DNA of 5,563 nt from Spirochaetaceae bacterium (lineage in GTDB: Bacteria; Spirochaetota; Spirochaetia; Treponematales; Breznakiellaceae). The notes below the pieces were generated by a model, which was not told the origin of the DNA, did no database searches, and worked only from the letters and a program-made list of their open reading frames with translations. The position numbers and the translations under genes are program-made. The stretch spans positions 1 through 5,563 of the forward strand of contig JAISCK010000135.1 in assembly GCA_031265635.1 (NCBI GenBank), in the 5' to 3' direction. Below, piece after piece: positions 1-4,751 of this stretch (positions are counted from its first letter, which is position 1; every line of letters starts with the position of its first letter).

Positions 1-1104
1 TTGACCCCCGATATTACCTTCCAGGGCGCGAGCGTCAGCCCCGCTTCGGGCGCGCCGCAGGACTTTTTTAATGCCCAAGGCTTCCTCCCGGTTACCTACA
101 CCGTTACCGCGGCGGACGGCTCCCAAGCGTCCTGGATTGTGACGGTAAAGCCCGCCCCCCTGGACTCCCTCACCGCTATTGGGGAATACCTCGACGACGC
201 CGAACCGGACATTCCGGGAGGCCCCGTTCCCCTGCCGGTAGAAATCAACCTTGCGGGGAACGGGTGGACGGATCTTCTCGGGGTGATACAAAGCAAGGAC
301 AAAAACGTGGCCCTGGACCTCTCGGCCTGCGATATAACCGGCATGACCGGAGTTGAGGGAGAGTTTGACCCCGATTATACGATCACTACCGGCAAAGCCA
401 AGATAGTCTCCCTTGTCCTCCCCGATACGGCGGAAAGCATCAAGGCGGGTACTTCTTCCAACGATGCAGCCTTTAAAAACTTTACCGCCCTCACACGCGC
501 CGAGGGGAAAGCCGTTACCGCCATCGGCGATTACGCCTTCTACAACTGTTACTACCTCAGCGAGGCCGGCTTCCCCGCCGCCAAAACCGTCGGCAATCGC
601 GCCTTCTACTTCTGTGCCAGCCTCAGCGAGGTAAGCCTCCCGTCCGCACAATCCATCGGCGATTACGCCTTCGCCTCCTGTATCAGCGGCCTCAGCGAGA
701 TAAGCCTCCCGGCCGCCAAAACCATCGGCGATCACGCCTTTGACAACTGTCTCATCCTCAGCGAGATAAGCCTCCCGGCCGTAGAATCCATCGGCGGTCG
801 CGCCTTCGATTCTGTTTTCGGATCTACTTCCGAAATGAGACCGCTTACCGTTACCCTGGGCGGGACGGTTCCCTCACTGGGAACGCATATATGCGCTGGT
901 ATCGATGGCCCCAAGACCGTTACCGTCAAGGTTCCTGATAACGATGCGTGGCGCGGCATAATCGACGGGAGCCCCTACGACGAGACCGGCCCCTATACCG
1001 ACAACTGGGGCAACGGCTTCCGGGGCAACGGCTGGAAGGACGATGCCATGATCGACAGCTACTCGGTCCAGACCACCATTAGTTTGACGGTCGAGGCGCG
1101 GTAA
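1..1104 (+). CDS. BspA-like leucine-rich repeat (LRR_5) surface protein, 5'-truncated
   Basis: Likely a secreted or cell-surface protein for adhesion or protein binding. Residues 1-50 look like the end of an Ig-like/DUF5018-type domain (YTVTAADGSQASWIVTV). Residues 75-150 form the GNGWTDLL...VALDLSACDI...KIVSLVLPD module common in spirochete LRR proteins. Five LRR_5 repeats follow, with the core (A/S)IG-x-x-AF at about residues 175, 197, 219, 242 and 264, a period of 22-23. The tail, with YTDNWGNGFRGNGW near residues 330-345, is a typical terminal cap. The reading frame is open at base 1 and there is no signal peptide or ribosome binding site, so the TTG there is probably internal and the true start lies outside the window. 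The family is usually larger, often with an N-terminal lipoprotein or Sec signal. Family assignment is firm; the ligand is unknown. Confidence 0.88.
   Translation: MTPDITFQGASVSPASGAPQDFFNAQGFLPVTYTVTAADGSQASWIVTVKPAPLDSLTAIGEYLDDAEPDIPGGPVPLPVEINLAGNGWTDLLGVIQSKDKNVALDLSACDITGMTGVEGEFDPDYTITTGKAKIVSLVLPDTAESIKAGTSSNDAAFKNFTALTRAEGKAVTAIGDYAFYNCYYLSEAGFPAAKTVGNRAFYFCASLSEVSLPSAQSIGDYAFASCISGLSEISLPAAKTIGDHAFDNCLILSEISLPAVESIGGRAFDSVFGSTSEMRPLTVTLGGTVPSLGTHICAGIDGPKTVTVKVPDNDAWRGIIDGSPYDETGPYTDNWGNGFRGNGWKDDAMIDSYSVQTTISLTVEAR
520..810 (+). repeat. In-gene tandem repeats encoding LRR_5 units
   Basis: Near-identical DNA blocks start with CTCAGCGAG at 556, 622, 691 and 757, so spacing is 66, 69 and 66 bp. 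Each continues into a segment coding (I/V)SLP(A/S)A followed by the IGDxAF core. The middle copies share long stretches such as CTCAGCGAGATAAGCCTCCC. High identity at the nucleotide level, including third codon positions, suggests recent duplication or gene conversion. The unit lengths keep the frame, so copy number could change without breaking the protein. Confidence 0.8.
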
Positions 1105-1130
1105 GGTATGGCTAAGACCGCTTGCCGTCA

Positions 1131-1151
1131 TACCGCGAAGGGTTCGCGGTA
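1131..1151. repeat. Perfect 9-bp palindrome with 3-nt spacer
   Basis: TACCGCGAA at 1131-1139 pairs exactly with TTCGCGGTA at 1143-1151, with GGG between. It lies 27 bases after the stop codon of the LRR gene. No T-run follows on the plus strand (CGCAAAATT), so it is not a standard intrinsic terminator. It may be a 3'-end RNA hairpin, a protein-binding site, or a REP-like dispersed palindrome fused to the tandem array that begins six bases later. Confidence 0.7.
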
Positions 1152-1156
1152 CGCAA

Positions 1157-1408
1157 AATTCCATTCCCCGCGCGCAGAATTCCATTCCCCGCGCGCAGAA
1201 TTTTTTCCCTTGCGCGCAGAATTCCATTCCCCGTGCGCAGAAGTTCATGCGCCGCGCGCAGAATTTTTTCCCCCGCGCGCAAAATTTCATTCCCCGCGCG
1301 CGGGATTTTCTCCCCCGAACGCGGAAAACCGTCCATTGCGCGCGGCGCCTCATCCGCCGCGCGTGGAAATAACCCGCGGAAGCCCCCAGAGGGCCCGCGG
1401 AAGCAGGT
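1157..1408. repeat. 21-bp tandem repeat array, about 12 units
   Basis: The region between the LRR gene and the gene at 1421 has no convincing CDS and is filled by a 21-bp period. Units start at 1157, 1178, 1199, 1220, 1241, 1262, 1283, 1304, 1325 and 1346; decayed units follow at 1367 and 1388, where CCCGCGGAAGC still recurs 21 bp apart (1373 and 1394). Each unit has an AT-rich part (AATTCCATT or AATTTTTT), a short C-run, then GCGCGCAG. Units 1 and 2 are identical, and divergence increases to the right. The array stops at the ribosome binding site of the next gene. Because 21 is a multiple of 3, several frames stay open on both strands and would encode heptapeptide repeats (AEFHSPR on plus, CARGMEF on minus). 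I treat these as by-products. Confidence 0.85.
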
Positions 1409-1420
1409 AAGGAGGCTGTC

Positions 1421-2215
1421 ATGAGCAGCGGAAAAGACTGGGTCCCCGGACCCGACGCGAAATTCGACGCGTTTTTTAAGAACTATTGCCAGGTGGTCAG
1501 CGCGAACACCTCAGGCGTCCCGCAGATCTGGCCGCACATCCCGGCCGACCGGGTCGCGGAGCTTACTACCGCCTACGCCGTCTGGTACACCGCCTGGAGC
1601 AAGCTCTCCAAGGCCCACACCTCAGGCGACGTGCTGGCCAAAGACGAGACCAGGGAAGAAAGCCAGGACGTACTGCGGGCCTTTAACGCCCAGTACATCC
1701 TCCACGCCAGGGAAGTGACCGACGCCCAGCGCCGGGACATCGGCTGCCCCGTGCACAGCACCAGCCGTTCGCCCATTCACCGGCCCGGCGCGCAGCCCGA
1801 GGCGGACATCGTGTACCTGGGCAGGCACCTCCTGGAGCTCGTAAAAATCCGGGCCGTGGCCGGCACCATGAGCGACGAGGAGGCAAAGGCGGAGTTCGGG
1901 GTGCGCATCTTCTGGGGCGTCCTGGGCGAGTCCTCGGACGCGGACAAGTTCTGCATCTCCGCCCCGCCGTTAACGGGAGACGACCTCCCCCACTCAACCT
2001 TTACCCACCGCAAGAAGTACCGCTTCGACTTTGACGGCCTCAGCGGCCGCACCGTGTACTTTTGCCTGCGCTACGAAAACCGGAAAGGCGGCAAAGACGG
2101 CGAAGGCCCCTTCGGCCCCATTTTCAGCGCGATTATCCCTATCCGCCTTTGGCGGACAGGCATTGAAACAGCGGCATCCATGCCGCCTAAAGCAGGAAGG
2201 GAAAAACAAGGGTGA
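1421..2215 (+). CDS. Uncharacterised protein, helical N-half and beta-rich C-half
   Basis: Function unknown. The start is ATG at 1421, supported by a near-perfect ribosome binding site AAGGAGG at 1409-1415, five bases upstream. There is no signal peptide or membrane segment, so it is probably cytoplasmic. Residues 1-100 are helix-rich with many aromatics (FDAFFKNYC, AYAVWYTAW). A linker with RRDIGCPVHSTSRSPIHRP (104-122) resembles the RDxGxPV/P motif of a hypothetical family I recall from Bacteroidetes and treponemes. Residues 158-240 read like a fibronectin-type-III-like fold: GVRIFWGVLGE, DDLPHSTFTHRKKYRFDF, TVYFCLRYEN and a closing GPFGPIFSAIIP. In that family, to my recollection, the protein ends near SAIIP. 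Here about 24 residues follow, and the last seven or so (AGREKQG) are encoded by the left arm of the repeat element at 2192. Family recall is moderate; no function is assigned. Confidence 0.8.
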   Translation: MSSGKDWVPGPDAKFDAFFKNYCQVVSANTSGVPQIWPHIPADRVAELTTAYAVWYTAWSKLSKAHTSGDVLAKDETREESQDVLRAFNAQYILHAREVTDAQRRDIGCPVHSTSRSPIHRPGAQPEADIVYLGRHLLELVKIRAVAGTMSDEEAKAEFGVRIFWGVLGESSDADKFCISAPPLTGDDLPHSTFTHRKKYRFDFDGLSGRTVYFCLRYENRKGGKDGEGPFGPIFSAIIPIRLWRTGIETAASMPPKAGREKQG

Positions 2216-2276
2216 GGGGTGGAAGGAATGGGACAGCGACGACTGACCTACCCTTCACCCACACTTATTCTTCCGT
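2192..2276. repeat. Imperfect inverted-repeat element A (purine-rich arm / pyrimidine-rich arm)
   Basis: A purine-rich left arm (about 2192-2232, containing CAAGGGTGAGGGGTGGAAGG) faces a pyrimidine-rich right arm (about 2247-2276, containing CTACCCTTCACCCACAC and then TTATTCTTCCG). The arms are imperfectly complementary, so a transcript could fold into a long bulged hairpin. It overlaps the last codons and stop of the 1421 gene. It resembles element B at 2797-2912: both right arms read GAC..ACCCTTCA.CC and end CTTATTC..TTCCG. No transposase is nearby. It may act as a processing or termination structure, but there is no strong T-run. Confidence 0.55.
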
Positions 2277-2285
2277 CCGTGTGGT

Positions 2286-2300
2286 CGAACCGAAGGTTCG
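2286..2300. repeat. Small perfect hairpin CGAACC-GAA-GGTTCG
   Basis: A 6-bp perfect stem (2286-2291 with 2295-2300) closes a GAA loop between element A and the protease promoter. It is followed by TTGTGGTTAAATTTC, which is not a T-run, so it is a weak terminator candidate at best. It may be an operator or simply chance. Confidence 0.35.
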
Positions 2301-2315
2301 TTGTGGTTAAATTTC

Positions 2316-2356
2316 TTCACTTTTGCCCATGTCCGTGGTATACTTGAAGCAAGGAG
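2316..2356 (+). promoter_or_regulatory. Sigma70-type extended -10 promoter plus RBS of the protease gene
   Basis: TTCACT at 2316-2321 (4/6 to TTGACA) lies exactly 17 bp upstream of TATACT at 2339-2344 (5/6 to TATAAT). The -10 is preceded by TGG, giving an extended -10. Transcription should start near 2351. The ribosome binding site AAGGAG is at 2351-2356, six bases before the ATG, so the predicted leader is only about 12 nt. This gives the protease its own promoter, separate from the upstream gene. Confidence 0.65.
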
Positions 2357-2362
2357 TACACC

Positions 2363-2776
2363 ATGAGTGTTTTTAGAGAAGAAATCACCCTGGCCAACGC
2401 CGTAGACATCAGCATGGCCAGAAATGGGCTTATCCCGGACACGAAAATCCGGAAAGTGACCATAGAAGCTATGCCCGATACGGGCGCGTGGACCCTGGTT
2501 ATCAACGAGGAAACCCGGCAAAAGCTGGGGCTTGCTATTGAGGAAACATCGGAATCTACCCTGGCGGACGGCAAAACAGACACCTACGAGGTAACGGAAG
2601 GGGTAAAAATTCGGTGGAAAAACCGCAGTACCGTACTTCCAGCTATCGTGGTTCCCGACGCGAAAGAAATACTCCTCGGCGCGTTACCCCTGGAGGCGAT
2701 GGACCTGATGGTTGATCCGGTCCATCAACAACTGGTCGGGGTTCACGGCGCCGAGCCTCTGCATGTCCTCTATTAG
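2363..2776 (+). CDS. Retropepsin-like (clan AA) aspartic protease family protein
   Basis: A 137-residue single-domain protein of the bacterial retroviral-like aspartyl protease family. These are half-size pepsin folds that act as dimers, each subunit giving one catalytic aspartate. The active-site motif is MPDTGAWTLVI, with D39-T40-G41. The second hallmark is the hydrophobic-hydrophobic-G segment EILLGALPLEAMDLMVDP from residue 102, which supports the catalytic loop. Start ATG 2363 is fixed by AAGGAG six bases upstream and by good agreement with the compact N-terminus of relatives (EITLANAVDI...). There is no signal peptide or membrane segment, so it should be cytosolic. The natural substrate of these small proteins is not known to me. 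The gene stands alone between two related repeat elements. All key residues are present, so activity is plausible. Confidence 0.9.
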   Translation: MSVFREEITLANAVDISMARNGLIPDTKIRKVTIEAMPDTGAWTLVINEETRQKLGLAIEETSESTLADGKTDTYEVTEGVKIRWKNRSTVLPAIVVPDAKEILLGALPLEAMDLMVDPVHQQLVGVHGAEPLHVLY

Positions 2777-2796
2777 CACAGGGAGGCACTGTTTTT

Positions 2797-2912
2797 GAAG
2801 GATGAAGAAAGGGTGGAAGGTGAGAAAGGGTGAAGTGGGAGGGTGGAGGGAGTGATGTTGACACCCTTCATCCCTCACCCTTTCTTTCACCCTCCACCCT
2901 TATTCCTTTCCG
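2797..2912. repeat. Imperfect inverted-repeat element B, possible bidirectional 3'-end structure
   Basis: The left arm (about 2797-2856) is almost all purine plus T, built from GGGTGGAAGGTGA, GAAAGGGTGAAG and GGGAGGGTGGAGGG. The right arm (about 2861-2912) is pyrimidine-rich. Reverse-complemented, it gives GGGTGGAGGGTGA, then GAAAGGGTGAGG, matching the left arm closely with small gaps. A stem of 40 or more pairs is possible around a centre near 2857. It sits between the convergent protease and aldo/keto reductase genes and contains the end of the latter. It could stop or protect both transcripts, although neither side has a convincing T-run. It is related to element A at 2192-2276. Confidence 0.65.
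2828..2850 (+). other. Canonical G-quadruplex motif
   Basis: Four GGG runs at 2828-2830, 2837-2839, 2841-2843 and 2848-2850 are separated by loops of 6, 1 and 4 bases, fitting G3N1-7 x4. The motif lies in the purine arm of element B, on the plus strand. It would be in the 3' untranslated RNA of the protease gene and just beyond the stop codon of the convergent reductase gene. Folding has not been tested. Confidence 0.5.
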
Positions 2913-4094
2913 GTTCCTCCGCAGCACCGCCCTGGCCGCGGCGACAATCAGGCGGACCGGAAGGGGCTCCATCCGCCTGCGGACCTTTCCAAGGTATTGG
3001 ATGACGGGGAGATGCTGGGGGCAGCGGGACTCGCATTTTCCGCACTTGACGCAGAGCCTGGGGCTGCTCAGCTTTTCCGAGGTCAGGGTCGTGCTGGTGG
3101 CGTATTGCTGCATACCCCAAAACCAGTTTATAAGAAAGCTCGTATTATAGGCGCCGAAAGAGCCGGGAATATTCACGTTTTGGGGGCAGGGCATACAGTA
3201 ATTGCAGCCGGTACAGGGTATCTTATAAGAAGCGTTGAAAAGCGCCTTTACCCGGCGGTAGACTTCCCGCTCCTCTCCGGTAATCATTCCCGGCAGGGCC
3301 GCGTCCGCCAGCGTGAGGTTTTCCTCAAGCTGGGAAGCCTCGTTCATGCCCGAGAGCGCCACCGCGGCCTCCTTTTGATCCCAAATCCAGTTAAGCGCCC
3401 AGGCCGCGGGGCTCCTTGCGGGATTGGCCTTTTTAAAAAGCTCCGCCGCCGCCCGGGGAGGCCTGGCAAGCCTTCCGCCCAGGAGGGGCTCCATGATGAT
3501 CACCGGCATCTTCTCCGCCGCTTTTTTGAGGCCCCCGGCGCCGGCCTGGAAATTCTCGTCCGAATAATTGTACTGAATCTGGCAAAAGTCCCAGGGGTAG
3601 GCGTCCAGGAGCTTTAGAAATTCCCCCTGAATCCCGTGGAAAGAGAACCCCATGCTCCTGACCAGGCCGGCCTTCTTTTTTTCTTCCATCCACGTTTCTA
3701 TGCCCCATGATTTCAAGGTTTCCCAGTAGTGCAGATCCGTCAGCATGTGGAGGAGATAGTAATCGACATAGGAAGTCCGCAGGCGTTTCAACTCCTGGGT
3801 AAAAAATTTATCAAAATCCTCATGCCCCCGGCAAAAGGCGATGGGCAGTTTTGTGGCTACATAGACCTTCTCCCGCAGCCCGTTCTTCTCCAGTACCGCC
3901 CCCAGGGCCTCCTCGCTTCCGGGATACATATAGGCGGTATCAAAATAGTTCACCCCTCCTTCTACGGCCCGGACAATCAGGCTTTCGGCTTTCTTTAAAT
4001 CGATGGCTCCGCTCAGGGTTCTGCCAAACCGCATACAGCCGAAGCCCAGGACCGAAAGCCTGTTTCCCGATTTTGTATCCTCTCTGTACTGCAT
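2868..4094 (-). CDS. Aldo/keto reductase with C-terminal di-[4Fe-4S] ferredoxin-like domain
   Basis: A predicted cytosolic oxidoreductase of the COG1453 type: an NAD(P)H-dependent TIM-barrel reductase fused to an iron-sulfur tail. The start motif RLSVLGFGCMRFGR is typical. The catalytic tetrad is visible as D52, Y57 (FDTAYMYPGSE), K82 (ATKLP) and H116 (YYLLHML). The cofactor-side motif is VALSGMNEASQLEENL near 245-260. The tail has C294-x2-C297-x2-C300-x2-C303-P and C348-x2-C351-x2-C354-x3-C358-P, enough for two clusters. The substrate is unknown; relatives occur in strict anaerobes and may pass electrons between NAD(P)H and ferredoxin-like partners. AAGGAG lies five bases upstream of the ATG, on the minus strand at 4100-4105. 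The last 12 residues (GIRVEGERKGEG) and the stop codon are encoded by repeat element B and are probably not native to the family. Confidence 0.93.
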   Translation of the reverse strand: MQYREDTKSGNRLSVLGFGCMRFGRTLSGAIDLKKAESLIVRAVEGGVNYFDTAYMYPGSEEALGAVLEKNGLREKVYVATKLPIAFCRGHEDFDKFFTQELKRLRTSYVDYYLLHMLTDLHYWETLKSWGIETWMEEKKKAGLVRSMGFSFHGIQGEFLKLLDAYPWDFCQIQYNYSDENFQAGAGGLKKAAEKMPVIIMEPLLGGRLARPPRAAAELFKKANPARSPAAWALNWIWDQKEAAVALSGMNEASQLEENLTLADAALPGMITGEEREVYRRVKALFNASYKIPCTGCNYCMPCPQNVNIPGSFGAYNTSFLINWFWGMQQYATSTTLTSEKLSSPRLCVKCGKCESRCPQHLPVIQYLGKVRRRMEPLPVRLIVAAARAVLRRNRKGIRVEGERKGEG

Positions 4095-4109
4095 AAAATC
4101 TCCTTGATG

Positions 4110-4132
4110 TGCTATAGTCTATCAGAAGGAGT
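4110..4132 (+). promoter_or_regulatory. Extended -10 promoter and RBS of the metal-chaperone operon
   Basis: TGC-TATAGT at 4110-4118 forms an extended -10 (hexamer 4113-4118). No clear -35 lies 17 bp upstream. Transcription should start near 4125, with AAGGAG at 4126-4131, six bases before the ATG, so the leader is only about 13 nt. The block AAGGAGTATACCATG closely matches the one before the protease gene (AAGGAGTACACCATG). No copper-box-like operator is evident. Confidence 0.55.
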
Positions 4133-4138
4133 ATACCA
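4130..4138 (-). promoter_or_regulatory. Extended -10 of the aldo/keto reductase gene
   Basis: On the minus strand TGGTATACT gives an extended -10 with hexamer TATACT. Transcription would start near 4123, leaving a leader of about 29 nt that contains the AAGGAG site. A second, weaker -10-like TATAGC lies at 4111-4116 on the same strand. No good -35 is seen. The element overlaps the ribosome binding site and start codon of the divergent metal-chaperone gene, so the two units may interfere. Confidence 0.45.
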
Positions 4139-4335
4139 TGAAAACAACGTTGAAGATCGAAGGGATGTCCTGCGAGCACTGCGTAAAACACGTTACCCAG
4201 GCCCTGGAAGGCGTACCGGGGGTTACGTCCGCGAAGGTGAGCCTCAAGGATAAATCCGCCCAAGTGGAACATGGAGACCAGGTGAGCCTGGAGAGCCTCA
4301 AGGCCGCGGTAACCGAAGCGGGCTACGAGGCATAA
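4138..4335 (+). CDS. Heavy-metal-associated (HMA) domain protein, CopZ-like metallochaperone
   Basis: A 65-residue single HMA domain with the beta-alpha-beta-beta-alpha-beta ferredoxin-like fold. The metal site is GMSCEHC, residues 9-15, with C12 and C15 binding Cu(I) or a similar soft metal in a solvent-exposed loop. The rest follows the family: CVKHVTQALEGVPGVTSAKVSL, then VSLESLKAAVTEAGYEA at the end. Length matches CopZ/Atx1-type chaperones, which hand metal to P-type ATPases in the cytosol. No CopA ATPase or copper regulator is in view, so metal and partner are unproven. It heads the rightward cluster; the NusG_II gene begins 17 bases after its stop, suggesting co-transcription. The start is secured by AAGGAG and by the family length. 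Confidence 0.93.
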   Translation: MKTTLKIEGMSCEHCVKHVTQALEGVPGVTSAKVSLKDKSAQVEHGDQVSLESLKAAVTEAGYEA

Positions 4336-4352
4336 GGCTCTACCCGGGTTCC

Positions 4353-4751
4353 ATGAAAAAAAGCGTGGGTTTAAAACCCCTGGATTTCGCGGTTCTGGCT
4401 GCTTCCCTGGTTCTGATCGTGTGTTCCGCTTTTGTCCTGTATCCGCTCTCCGAATCCGGGGCCGCTGTGATCATCCGGGGTTCCGGCAGAACCTGGGTAT
4501 TTCCCCTTGACGCCGAGGAGCGGGTCGCCGTACCGGGCCCCCTGGGGGAGACCGTGGTCGGGATACGCGGCGGCGGGGCGCTGGTTCTTTCTTCCCCCTG
4601 TACCAACCAGACCTGCGTGGCCGCCGGGCACATACGGCGTCCCGGAAACTGGACGGCCTGTCTTCCGAATAAGGTGCTTGTGTTGATAGAGAAAAAAGAT
4701 GAGAACGGAACCGCCGATACCGCCGGTAGTATTGATGCCGCCGCGTGGTAG
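4353..4751 (+). CDS. NusG domain II-containing, membrane-anchored protein
   Basis: 132 residues. One hydrophobic segment (about 11-31, DFAVLAASLVLIVCSAFVLYP) after a basic N-terminus suggests a signal anchor with the rest outside the cytoplasmic membrane. The domain carries the family signature SPCTNQTCVAAGHIRRPGNW (81-100) followed by ACLPNKVLVLIE (102-113). Cysteines C83, C88 and C103 are the conserved set. Despite the name, this is not the transcription factor NusG. In other anaerobes this family sits next to Gx-transporter/HepPP-synthase-component-I-like genes, FMN-binding proteins or ApbE, and a Listeria relative (EetA, from memory) is linked to extracellular electron transfer. A role in membrane redox is therefore inferred. 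There is no clear Shine-Dalgarno site before the ATG, so it may depend on translation of the gene 17 bases upstream. The last 15 or so residues (NGTADTAGSIDAAAW) extend past the domain and overlap the next gene. Confidence 0.9.
   Translation: MKKSVGLKPLDFAVLAASLVLIVCSAFVLYPLSESGAAVIIRGSGRTWVFPLDAEERVAVPGPLGETVVGIRGGGALVLSSPCTNQTCVAAGHIRRPGNWTACLPNKVLVLIEKKDENGTADTAGSIDAAAW

Noticed and set aside
1..3. TTG at base 1 as the true start of the LRR gene
   Set aside because: No upstream sequence or signal peptide is visible and the first residues are mid-domain, so the gene most likely begins before the window.
1157..1408. CRISPR array
   Set aside because: The 21-bp units abut with no spacers, so this is a plain tandem repeat. 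No cas gene is in view.
1108..1410. Plus-strand frame of 100 codons starting just after the LRR stop codon
   Set aside because: It is entirely palindrome plus array translation, has no well-placed ribosome binding site, and decays in step with the repeat units rather than codons.
874..1422. Minus-strand frame of 182 codons with CARGMEF-type heptads
   Set aside because: It crosses the 21-bp array and runs into the antisense of the LRR gene. No ribosome binding site fits, and the openness is explained by the repeat period. Kept only as a finding.
1777..2052. Minus-strand frames opposite the 1421 gene
   Set aside because: Low-complexity Arg/Pro/Ser-rich shadows of a GC-rich gene, with no independent signals.
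2171..2186. Perfect hairpin GCGGCAT-CC-ATGCCGC near the end of the 1421 gene
   Set aside because: A 7-bp stem inside coding sequence with no T-run; GC-rich DNA gives such palindromes often. It was not listed as a terminator.
2797..2912. Standard intrinsic terminator
   Set aside because: The stem is long enough, but neither strand has a proper run of T after it, so it is described as an inverted-repeat element with possible 3'-end function.
2997..3617. Plus-strand frame of 206 codons inside the reductase gene
   Set aside because: It is antisense to the conserved aldo/keto reductase, whose catalytic and Fe-S residues are all present. It has no promoter or recognisable domain.
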